Source: Antonospora locustae
Taxonomy: Eukaryota; Microsporidia
NCBI GenBank assembly: GCA_007674295.1
Contig: CM017456.1
Coordinates: 87,252 to 151,251, forward strand
DNA length: 64,000 nucleotides
Reading direction: 5' to 3'
In this document: positions 56,781-64,000 of the stretch, in pieces
Numbering within the stretch: the first letter of the stretch is position 1
Layout: each line of letters starts with the position of its first letter
Made by a program: the position numbers and the translations under genes
The notes under the pieces: generated by a model
Databases searched by the model: none
What the model was told of the DNA's origin: nothing
The model's input: the letters and a program-made list of their open reading frames with translations, nothing else

Positions 56781-57308
56781 TCAGAAGCAGGTGCAGTCCT
56801 TTTTATGTTTTCTTGATGCGTTATGATTTGTCGAAAAGCTGAAAATCCATCTACGCGAGAGCCCATTTGTTGCATTGGAGATGCACGCGTGTGCGGGCAA
56901 CCAATGGACTCGTCGGGCAGGGGTCTCTCCGCTCTGCACATCGAAGCCCAGTGTGCATCAACAGCAGCTTTACTTGGTGTAGAGGCACAAAAGACACAAG
57001 GCAGTGACCGAAAGACAGAAGCCCTCTTTTTATGTTTCTGGCTTTGGCTCTGCACCAGGTCTCGCCACAGCGTCTCAGTGCAGCGAGAAAGGCTCTGCGT
57101 CCATCACAAATGCTTTCAGATTCAGGAGGAACCTCGCAAAACTACGGCAAGACGAGAACTGGACCAATACCGCACGTAAGGCCAGCTCGCCAGATTCCAG
57201 CAGCGTGCAGTCTCTATCGTCACAAAGGCTGAAGTACACAGAGGTTGTGTGTTCGCCCAGAAGGGAAAGACGTCTGTGACACAACTGGCAATGGTCTTGC
57301 AAATCCCC
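56781..57308. other. Intergenic region
   Basis: This 528-bp stretch has several overlapping open frames on both strands, none with the start motif or recognisable similarity. I see no gene. Confidence 0.4.
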
Positions 57309-57668
57309 ATGAGATATTCGTTGCTTTTGCATGCTGTGTGTGGTGTGCTGTGTGCAGACGCCAGTGCTGCAGAAAGCGCGAAAAGGCGAGACAGCGACTC
57401 TGTGCAGAGCAGCAGCACGTCATTTGTGAGGTGCCACCGGCGCATGGACAGCATCGGGCGTCGCGAGGACTTTGGAATTATCGGCATGGCATGTGCGCAG
57501 GAAAAACAGATGGGGCTGGTGCTGCAGCATGGACAGCATCGGGCGTCGCGAGGACTTTGGAATTATCGGCATGGCACGTGCGCAGGAAAAACAGATGGGG
57601 CTGGCGCTGCAGAAAAGCAAGACGACCGTATAAGCACCCATGCACATGCAGCAGTGCTACACAATTGA
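57309..57668 (+). CDS. Small secreted protein with frame altered by an 85-bp duplication
   Basis: CCCC touches the ATG at 57309 and a signal peptide follows (YSLLLHAVCGVLCADASA). The 119-residue frame then passes through two tandem 85-bp units. Because 85 is not a multiple of three, the second unit is read in another phase, and the C-terminal 45 residues are out of the original frame. With a single unit the protein would stop soon after. It is a possible recent length variant, or an assembly artefact. The function is unknown. Confidence 0.5.
   Translation: MRYSLLLHAVCGVLCADASAAESAKRRDSDSVQSSSTSFVRCHRRMDSIGRREDFGIIGMACAQEKQMGLVLQHGQHRASRGLWNYRHGTCAGKTDGAGAAEKQDDRISTHAHAAVLHN
57442..57611 (+). 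repeat. Two tandem 85-bp direct repeats
   Basis: Units at 57442-57526 and 57527-57611 differ by only two bases that I can see (GGCATGTGCG/GGCACGTGCG and GGTGCTGC/GGCGCTGC). They lie inside a small secreted-protein frame. Confidence 0.85.
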
Positions 57669-57683
57669 AGCTGCACACAGTGC

Positions 57684-59162
57684 TCACTTGCGGTAACGGC
57701 GAATGTAGCAGCCAACGTCAAACTTGCGCAGGCACCCGCTGTAGCTCATATAACGCACCTTGCCAAAGACAGGCCGCTCGGCCCATGCCCTGTCGTGGAC
57801 ACCGCATATCGACCACATGCACCCAACATACCCGTTGGGGTCTCTTCCGTCGAGCTCGTACCTGTCGTTCAGGTAGATTGCATGCCGAAGCGCCTCCTCG
57901 GGAGACACAGACCACTCGAGAATCTTCTTTGCCCAGTACATGCGCATGAATCCGTGCATCTTTCCATCCCTCGTCATCTGCGTCTGCGCTGCGTTCCAGA
58001 GCTCGTCGTGCGTCTGCGCATGCTCTAGCTGCTCGAGCGTGTACGTGTGCTCGCGCCTGTCCGCCCTGTGTGCGTCCAGCGTGCCGCGTGCCCAGCTGCT
58101 TGCACCCTCCACACTGTCGTAGTTTCTGTTGTGCAAGCAGAAGTTGTCTGCAAGCTCCCTCCTCACGACCGCCTCCTCGACGAAGACGTCGACAGACACG
58201 CCATGCGTTCTGCGGAAGCTGCAGACAACGAGAACCGCCCTCTGCACAGCGATCTGCCCAAAGTGAAAGTACGGGGACATGTTGGAGAGCCCGTCCCTTG
58301 CAGGATCGTTTCGCACATCCGCATACGCATGCAGCCGCTCGCTGCAGAACACATCAAGCACCTCAAACGCGGCACGCGTCCCGGAACGAATCCAGCTGCA
58401 GTCGCCCACACCCGTGTCTGCACGGACGCTTGCCTCAAGCGCAGCCCAGTCGACGCGCACACTCGCGGGCCCGGAGACAGGGTGTACGGCAACAGGCGGA
58501 TACTCCGTGAGAAACGCAGGGAGGTGTCTGTGGATCTTGGGACGCATCGTCCGCGCGCCAGCCTCCTGCTTGTCTGACACAACCCATGCAGGGACGATGT
58601 TGTGTGCGTCCACCTGGACAACAGACACGCGCATGCCTCGCAGTCTTTCGCAGAGCAGCGAGCACCACTCGCGCACAACACGCAGGGGATTGAAGTCTGC
58701 AACAACACACCCGATCTTGTGGTGCTCAACAAAGCGCGGAAGTGCCTCCGGCGCGCTGCCCTTGAGCACGTGAAACGCAATGCCAAGCTGCAGGGCCTCC
58801 GTCTCGACCTCCCTCAGGCCGGCAAGCATGAACCTGAATTGGCGGGTTGTCGCGTCGAGAAAGCGCGGGACAAGGCAGAAGCATATGAAGAGGGGCAGCC
58901 CGTGTCTTACAGCGATGCCCTGTGCACAGAGCAGCGCCCAGTTGTCCTGGACTCTCTGATCTCTTGACATCCAGTAGACAACACCGCCGGAGCCCGCTGC
59001 CCCATCTGCACCGGTGCCTGCGAGCACTCTTGCCCTCCGCCCGTCGAAAGCGGGCTCCGCTCCACACACACCATGCAGCGCCCTCTCTGCGGCAACGCGC
59101 TCGTGGAGCGGCACGCGGGTCTTCCTCTCTGGCCCTGGCAAAGAAGCATCTGTGTCACTCAT
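57684..59162 (-). CDS. phr: Class II CPD photolyase
   Basis: This 492-residue protein repairs UV-made cyclobutane dimers using light and FAD. It has the class II signature VYWMSRDQRVQDNWAL near residue 60 and the FAD-binding C-terminal region: LSNMSPYFHFGQIAVQRAV, FVEEAVVRRELADNFCLHN, MHGFMRMYWAKKILEW and the closing DPNGYVGCMWSICGVHDRAW. Length and motifs suggest activity. CCC lies one base before the ATG at 59162; the open frame continues to 59270 without similarity. The gene is notably G+C-rich. A class II photolyase is, to my knowledge, known in A. locustae and is the best taxonomic clue here. Confidence 0.93.
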   Translation of the reverse strand: MSDTDASLPGPERKTRVPLHERVAAERALHGVCGAEPAFDGRRARVLAGTGADGAAGSGGVVYWMSRDQRVQDNWALLCAQGIAVRHGLPLFICFCLVPRFLDATTRQFRFMLAGLREVETEALQLGIAFHVLKGSAPEALPRFVEHHKIGCVVADFNPLRVVREWCSLLCERLRGMRVSVVQVDAHNIVPAWVVSDKQEAGARTMRPKIHRHLPAFLTEYPPVAVHPVSGPASVRVDWAALEASVRADTGVGDCSWIRSGTRAAFEVLDVFCSERLHAYADVRNDPARDGLSNMSPYFHFGQIAVQRAVLVVCSFRRTHGVSVDVFVEEAVVRRELADNFCLHNRNYDSVEGASSWARGTLDAHRADRREHTYTLEQLEHAQTHDELWNAAQTQMTRDGKMHGFMRMYWAKKILEWSVSPEEALRHAIYLNDRYELDGRDPNGYVGCMWSICGVHDRAWAERPVFGKVRYMSYSGCLRKFDVGCYIRRYRK

Positions 59163-59564
59163 TGGGATTGTTTTTTGCAGAAAATACCTGAAAGAGGCCT
59201 TCTGCAGCAGCAACCAGATGAGGCTGTAGAGAATGCACTGTGTCGCACATACAGAAAGAGAGTGCCTCATTCAGGCAGTACAGTGAGCAGGTGCACGACC
59301 TCCTCTTGCAGTAGTGTCAAGCCCGGCACAAGAAACATTTCTGCACCTGAATGGCCTTCTAAGAGCAATCTGTTTCGAGGACATGCGACAGAAAGAGCTC
59401 CAGGCCGACCTTCGCCTTCACTTAATAAAAGTTGCCAGCACTTCTCTCTTGGCTTTTGTGCACAGGCATCGCGCAAGCTGCTGGAAACAGAAAAGAACAG
59501 TCACGTTTACTCATCAAAAGCAACAACTGTCTTGCCAGCAAGCCCCATCTGAGCAGATACCGGA

Positions 59565-60305
59565 GGGTTCTCTAACACATGCTGTGTGCATGCAGGCAGG
59601 TCCTCTGGCACAGACAGAGTAGACACCAGAGGGTTCTCTGGCACATGCTGTGTGCATGCAGGCAGGTCATCTGGCACAGACAGAGTAGACACCAGAGGGT
59701 TCTCTGGCACATGCTGTGTGCATGCAGGCAGGTCCTCTGGCACAGACAGAGTAGACACCAGAGGGTTCTCTGGCACATGCTGTGTGCATGCAGGCAGGTC
59801 CTCTGGCACAGACAGAGTAGACACCAGAGGGTTCTCTGGCACATGCTGTGTGCATGCAGGCAGGTCCTCTGGCACAGACAGAGTAGACACCAGAGGGTTC
59901 TCTGGCACATGCTGTGTGCATGCAGGCAGGTCCTCTGGCACAGACAGAGTAGACACCAGAGGGTTCTCTGGCACATGCTGTGTGCATGCAGGCAGGTCCT
60001 CTGGCACAGACAGAGTAGACACCAGAGGGTTCTCTAACACATGCTGTGTGCATGCAGGCAGGTCCTCTGGCACAGACAGAGTAGACACCAGAGGGTTCTC
60101 TAACACATGCTGTGTGCATGCAGGCAGGTCCTCTGGCACAGACAGAGTAGACACCAGAGGGTTCTCTGCACATGCTGTGTGCATGCAGGCAGGTCATCTG
60201 GCACAGACAGAGTAGACACCAGAGGGTTCTCTGGCACATGCTGTGTGCATGCAGGCAGGTCCTCTGGCACAGACAGAGTAGACACCAGAGGGTTCTCTGG
60301 CACAG
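59565..60305. repeat. Minisatellite: 11 copies of a 66-bp unit
   Basis: Eleven head-to-tail units, anchored on GCATGCAGGCAGGTC at 66-bp steps from about 59588 to 60247, are nearly identical. Variants are GGCAC/AACAC and TCCTCT/TCATCT. One step (units 9 to 10) is 65 bp owing to a lost G near 60168. On the minus strand the unit encodes 22 residues (ENPLVSTLSVPEDLPACTQ plus HVP). Since 66 is divisible by three, nearly every frame is open on both strands. It lies at the 3' end of the hydrolase gene. Confidence 0.95.
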
Positions 60306-61152
60306 TCATGTCACTGCAGGACACAAACTCAAAGACGTGTCTCCAGACCTCAGGGTCGCCAATCGTGTGGTTGTGGTCTCCCTTCGTGATCACAAGCTTC
60401 GCACCAGACTTTCTGCTGAGCTCCTCTGCCTCCTCCATCGGGCTTATCTCGTCAGCATCGCTGTGGACAATGAGTACTTCCTTGGCGTCCACGCATTCGA
60501 TGGCCTTCATGTTGTCGTAGCTGAAGTACCTCTCAAGAGTTCCGCTAAAAACAAAGTAGTAGAGTGCTCTCGCAAGGTGCTCCTCAAACACCCAGCTCCT
60601 GATGGCCTCGCAAACTGCATTCCCAAACCTCATGAACGTGCTCACCAGAAAGATCCTGTCGTAGAGAATCTCGCGCTTCTCCGACTGCACGTCGCACACA
60701 TACTTCAGAATCACCGCAGCACCCAGCGCGTGTCCCCAGAGGTGGACCTTTTCTGCCCTCAGCGTCTCTCTCATGTATCTGAGGTACGCGTCGATGTCGT
60801 GCGAGGCTCCGTCCATGCTGAACTGCCCCTCCGAGGAGCCAAACTCTCTGTAGTCTGCAAACAGCACGCATACGTTCTTCCCGGCCAGAGGCCCGCTCCT
60901 GCTGCATATCGGCGAGTAGCTGTACTGGTTGCAGCCGGTACCGTGGCATACAATGAAGAAACGTGTGTCCCTGTTGATCTCCAGGGGCTTGACGAGATAT
61001 GCCCTCAGCACAACCTTGTCGCCCGTTGTGACATTCACGTCGCTGTACTCAAAGCCAGGGTCCCTGTCACTCTCTCTCACAGCGATGTCGCTGACTCGTC
61101 CTATTCCAAGGACAACGAATTTGAAGAGCTTCATGATGATCTCAGGCAGCAT
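60100..61152 (-). CDS. Alpha/beta-hydrolase-fold protein (ABHD12/13-like), probably inactive, running into the minisatellite
   Basis: The first 280 residues are an alpha/beta hydrolase: FIVCHGTGCNQY (oxyanion region), FADYREFGSSEG, a nucleophile elbow, HSDADEISP with a candidate Asp and KGDHNHTIGDPEVW with the His. The elbow reads GHALG (60721-60735) instead of GHSLG, so the nucleophile Ser is Ala; TCG to GCG would be one base. After FVSCSDMTV the frame enters the 22-residue repeats, reads two units and part of a third, then is thrown out of phase by the 65-bp unit and ends at 60100. In the original phase it would go on to 59507. CCC abuts the ATG at 61152. Confidence 0.7.
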   Translation of the reverse strand: MLPEIIMKLFKFVVLGIGRVSDIAVRESDRDPGFEYSDVNVTTGDKVVLRAYLVKPLEINRDTRFFIVCHGTGCNQYSYSPICSRSGPLAGKNVCVLFADYREFGSSEGQFSMDGASHDIDAYLRYMRETLRAEKVHLWGHALGAAVILKYVCDVQSEKREILYDRIFLVSTFMRFGNAVCEAIRSWVFEEHLARALYYFVFSGTLERYFSYDNMKAIECVDAKEVLIVHSDADEISPMEEAEELSRKSGAKLVITKGDHNHTIGDPEVWRHVFEFVSCSDMTVPENPLVSTLSVPEDLPACTQHVPENPLVSTLSVPDDLPACTQHVQRTLWCLLCLCQRTCLHAHSMC

Positions 61153-62921
61153 GGGGCTACGGTGCTTTTCTAGAAAGTCACAGAACACTGATCGTTCCCA
61201 AAATGGAAGTCCGCTGATAAAAAGGAGTGCACTCGAAAGCACTTGCAGAGAGCCATGCGTACTTGCAGTCGCCGCTGCACACTCCGAAGAGCACTTTTAA
61301 GCCCGTTCTGCACAGAATCACGTCCGTGTAGAGTCCGGTCATCTTTGCCCATATGATGTCTCAGCAGCCTGTATAGGACCCTGCATCACAGGCCGCTGCC
61401 ACATGCTCTGCAATTGCTCGGACGTCTTGCGCGCTTGCCAGGCACACAGAAAGCATTCTGTGTGCCGCGCCGTCATATCCAGCCCACCAATGAGCGCGTC
61501 TCTCTCTGCTCCTGTGGGCAGAAGACCCCAAGCTTCACGCTACCTCGCACCGCCACAGCCATGTTGTGTCGGCACGTGCATGCGTATCCCCGTGCTCTCC
61601 TCAGATGCCGCACGCTGCTAGCTGCTGTGCTTGAGCTGCGGCCTGTTACCGATGCAAGCGCATGCACCAGTAACAAGACCTCATGCAGCCACACAGGCAG
61701 AAAGCACACAGCCTCTTGTTCAATGCGGCCGTGTCGGCACCGCACTGCGTTCGATCCCGGCGACCTCTCTGTCTCTGTGCCGTCTGCAGAGACAGCCACA
61801 CCAGGCACACGCGTGCACAGAGACATGCAGCAAATAAGATCCCACTCCTTTCCCATTCGCAGAAGCATTCCATACTGGCCTCTTGTGCGCGAAAGTGCGC
61901 TGGTGGTCTCTACAAGCACCGCAGGGTTGCAGAAAAGCGATAGGACTCGGCAACATCCACAACATACGCACCGCCAAGCACTCTTGTCCACACTATCGCA
62001 GCCTGTCAAGCAGTGGCTTCACAGGCGATGCACAGTCCGTGCCGTCAGACACGCAGCACAGCTGCACGCAAAGTGCTTGCAGCAGGGCTCTCGGACATGT
62101 GCTACATTCTCCAGAGACAATCGCCAGCTCCTTGCACAGTCCCGCGTCCTGCAACAGGTGCCATCTTACGGAGAATCCAGCACAAGCACGGGGAGTACTT
62201 CGACCAGTCGTGGAAGACTCGTCAGCAGGCTGCTCGTCGCGCAAAACACATGGGTATCAAAGAACATGCGCAAACCATCAGCTTGTGGTGCGCAAAGTGC
62301 TCGCAGCACCAGCCACAGACCAGCTATGCCTCTGCAACTGCCCGGCCGTTCAGGTCTCATGAACTTGTGCAAGCGTCTCCTCCACACACATGCGCAGCAG
62401 TTGTGCGCCACGATGCTGCCTCCAACGCACTCCATGTTGTCTGCAAATGCCGTGTGTTCGCGCTCGAACACGGCATTGTTCTCTCCACCGGCGGGCACAC
62501 ACAGAGACGGAGCATTCTTGTCATCGCCAGAACAGCAGCAGCCTGTGTCTCCACCCAAATTGCGATGCCGTGGCAGCAACATCTGCAATCCGATGCCCGT
62601 TGGGCCCTGGAAATCCACACAAGCTTGTAGCGAGGCAAACACCAGTCATGGTTGTTGTGACACCAATGTCCAACAACAATGGCTTTGAAGCATAAACTAT
62701 CTTGTTCATGTCTTACACACCAGCACGGCAGCACTCCGTCAGGCAGAAGAACAAGTTTTGTACAGCAATCGCATTCAAACGCAAATCTCCAGCACTCCCT
62801 GCCAGTCTGCAGTCCAAAAGAGTGCCAGCATTGCTAGGTACATCATCGAGTCTGTGGAAGTCTGTGCACGAATGAAGTGACAGCATCTTCACCACACTTT
62901 CAGACCATGAAGAAGCAGCCC
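61153..62921. other. 1.77-kb region with no convincing gene
   Basis: This G+C-rich, CA/TG-rich stretch has long open frames on both strands. The longest, 424 codons on plus (61414-62688), has a Ser/Arg/Thr/His/Cys/Pro/Gln-rich composition without domains, no signal peptide and no CCC. It is most likely a chance frame in biased DNA or a remnant. No rRNA, tRNA or transposase was recognised. Confidence 0.5.
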
Positions 62922-63990
62922 ATGTATCTGCAGAGAGTGTTATGCATGGGAATGCATGTGCTGTGTTGTCTTGGCACACAGGGCAGCAGCACGCCACCAG
63001 ATGAGAGTGCACTCACCGTGCACCTCTCCAATGAGCGTGCAGTCATGTTTATGGACCAGGAGAGAAACGTGGTTGCGGAGAAAACGTACAGATTCGACAC
63101 GCGTGTCCGGTGGGACAGAGACATGTTTGGCAGGGCAGTCTGCATGCTTGGAAGAGAGCAGGGAAACGTCGATGTAGAGGATATGGAGACTATTCTGAGA
63201 GCAAATGGCCAGTCTGAGCACAGACACAGAGAGTGCACACGTGCACGATACAAGATGTGCAATAGTGGTTCTTTGGGACAGAGACACGCTTGGCAGGGTA
63301 GTCCAAACGCATGGAGGGAGACTGCAGAGCAAGGTCGATGCCGAGAAGATGGAGGCGATTCTGCATGCAATGGCATACCAGAGCACAGGGAAAGTCGACA
63401 TGCTGCATGTGTCTGAGAACATGAAGAAAATTGCAAATCACAATGGGAAGAGTTACAAGATCAAATGGAATACAGAGATCTTTGAGAAGACATACAGCAT
63501 ACTGGTCGAAAAGGAGCGGGAGAAAGTGGATGCAGACGACATGGTGAAGATTCTGCATCTGATGGAGCATCTGAAGATAGAAAAGAAGTGGAAAGAGGCG
63601 TGCTATAGCAAGCTGGCAAGAAAGACAAAAGAGGACTACAAAAAGGCCGCAACAGGATTGGTGCAGAGCGCAAAAGGACAGAGAGCTTCTCGTTATACAT
63701 GCAGCATCTTCTGAGGCTGTATGCAGAGGATCACGGAATGAGTTTGACAGTTGACGAGAAGAGAAAGACACTATATCTTCGGCACAGTCATAGCAAGAGA
63801 GAACGGAGAGAAAACAAGACAGGAGAGTGGATACTGAGAGTGGAGGTGAGCGAGGAGTACAGAAGACAGACAGAAGTGCAGCAAATTGTGGAGACGCTGA
63901 TGGGTGATGGGCATAGCGGTTGAGGTGGACATAGAGGAATTGAAGCCAGAAGACAGAGGGGTGCTGGAGAGGATCATTTCCAAGGGAAAG
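62922..63990 (+). pseudogene. Secreted modular protein, broken into alternating reading frames
   Basis: CCC touches the ATG at 62922 and a signal peptide follows (LQRVLCMGMHVLCCLGTQG). The frame holds module 1 (VRWDRDMFGRAVCMLGREQG then VDVEDMETILRA). At about 63240-63265 coding switches to a second frame with module 2 (LWDRDTLGRVVQTHGG then VDAEKMEAILHA) and module 3 (IKWNTEIFEKTYSILVEKE then VDADDMVKILHLM), ending at 63714. It continues in the first frame (63699-63923, LRLYAEDHGMSLTVDEKRKT) and again in the second (EVDIEELKPEDRGVLERII) to the window edge. The modules are clearly related. It is a decayed gene, or it contains sequence errors. The family is unknown to me. Confidence 0.5.
63205..63714 (+). 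CDS. Second-frame fragment of the modular protein (modules 2 and 3)
   Basis: This is the longest intact piece (169 codons) of the broken modular gene. It has two of the roughly 50-residue modules, each with a WDRD/WNTE start and a VDAE/VDAD-x-M-x-x-IL end, then a Lys-rich helical segment (KKWKEACYSKLARKTKEDYKK). It has no start signal of its own, so independent translation is doubtful. Confidence 0.4.
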   Translation: MASLSTDTESAHVHDTRCAIVVLWDRDTLGRVVQTHGGRLQSKVDAEKMEAILHAMAYQSTGKVDMLHVSENMKKIANHNGKSYKIKWNTEIFEKTYSILVEKEREKVDADDMVKILHLMEHLKIEKKWKEACYSKLARKTKEDYKKAATGLVQSAKGQRASRYTCSIF

Positions 63991-64000
63991 AAGACAGGAT

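Noticed and set aside
55631..57308. Possible tRNA, rRNA or snRNA genes in the large gaps
   Set aside because: I scanned by eye for TTCGA-type B boxes, conserved rRNA strings and the U6 ACAGAGA motif and found none in intergenic DNA. A covariance-model search would be decisive.
59586..60215. Plus-strand 209-codon repeat ORF across the minisatellite
   Set aside because: The repeat length is a multiple of three, so any stop-free frame stays open. Only the minus frame is connected to a real gene.
59565..60305. CRISPR-like array
   Set aside because: The whole 66-bp unit repeats; there are no unique spacers, and the organism is a eukaryote.
61414..62688. 424-codon open frame on the plus strand
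   Set aside because: It is long but has a Ser/Arg/Thr/His/Cys-rich composition, no domain or signal peptide and no CCC. Overlapping frames on the other strand are also long, as expected in G+C-rich biased DNA.

Overview
The window looks like a compact nuclear genome segment of a microsporidian. About 43 mostly intron-less eukaryotic genes are packed on both strands with short spacers. Many proteins are shorter than their yeast or animal counterparts. Most start codons sit within a few bases of a CCC triplet, a start-site signal known from Microsporidia. A class II photolyase gene is present; from memory, such a gene was described in the grasshopper microsporidian Antonospora (Paranosema) locustae, so that lineage is my best guess. 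No database search was possible, so the species call is inference.

Left part (1-20 kb): a diflavin reductase of the Tah18 type, a Utp21-like WD40 protein, a degenerate Arf-like GTPase beside a GRASP/Grh1 homologue, mitosomal Pam16, a DEAH helicase, S-adenosylmethionine synthetase, Dph3, a divergent 14-3-3, MED6, the scaffold Isu1 and a forkhead factor. Three members of a small secreted-protein family lie here. Two of them share a 195-bp perfect inverted repeat 14 kb apart, and all three share promoter sequence.

Middle (20-46 kb): a short eIF3c-like protein, actin, zuotin, MCM6, Yth1/CPSF30, a Sec7-domain ARF-GEF with a large insertion in its catalytic domain, the DNA polymerase epsilon catalytic subunit, a coiled-coil protein, mitosomal Pam18, a BAR-domain protein, a LOA1/Vps66-like acyltransferase, Brx1, an Utp22-like gene broken by a frame change that a 26-nt GT-AG intron would resolve, and CCT5.

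Right part (46-64 kb): a CHD1 remodeller whose SLIDE-like domain lies in a second, overlapping reading frame, asparaginyl-tRNA synthetase, SmE, a BAP31/Yet-like ER protein, and a protein with PPR/TPR-like helices. After about 56 kb the DNA becomes visibly richer in G+C and less orderly. It holds an LEA-like protein with a Cys-rich head, a secreted protein disrupted by an 85-bp duplication, the photolyase, an alpha/beta hydrolase that lacks its nucleophile serine and runs into an 11-copy 66-bp minisatellite, a 1.8-kb stretch without a convincing gene, and a secreted modular protein broken into alternating frames. This resembles a fast-changing, possibly subtelomeric, region.

Functional themes: iron-sulfur and mitosome biology (Tah18, Isu1, Pam16, Pam18), early secretory pathway (Arf-like, GRASP, Sec7 GEF, BAP31, acyltransferase, BAR), ribosome production (Utp21, Utp22-like, Brx1), and a set of lineage-specific secreted proteins that may face the host or spore wall. 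I found no tRNA, rRNA, transposon or CRISPR array.
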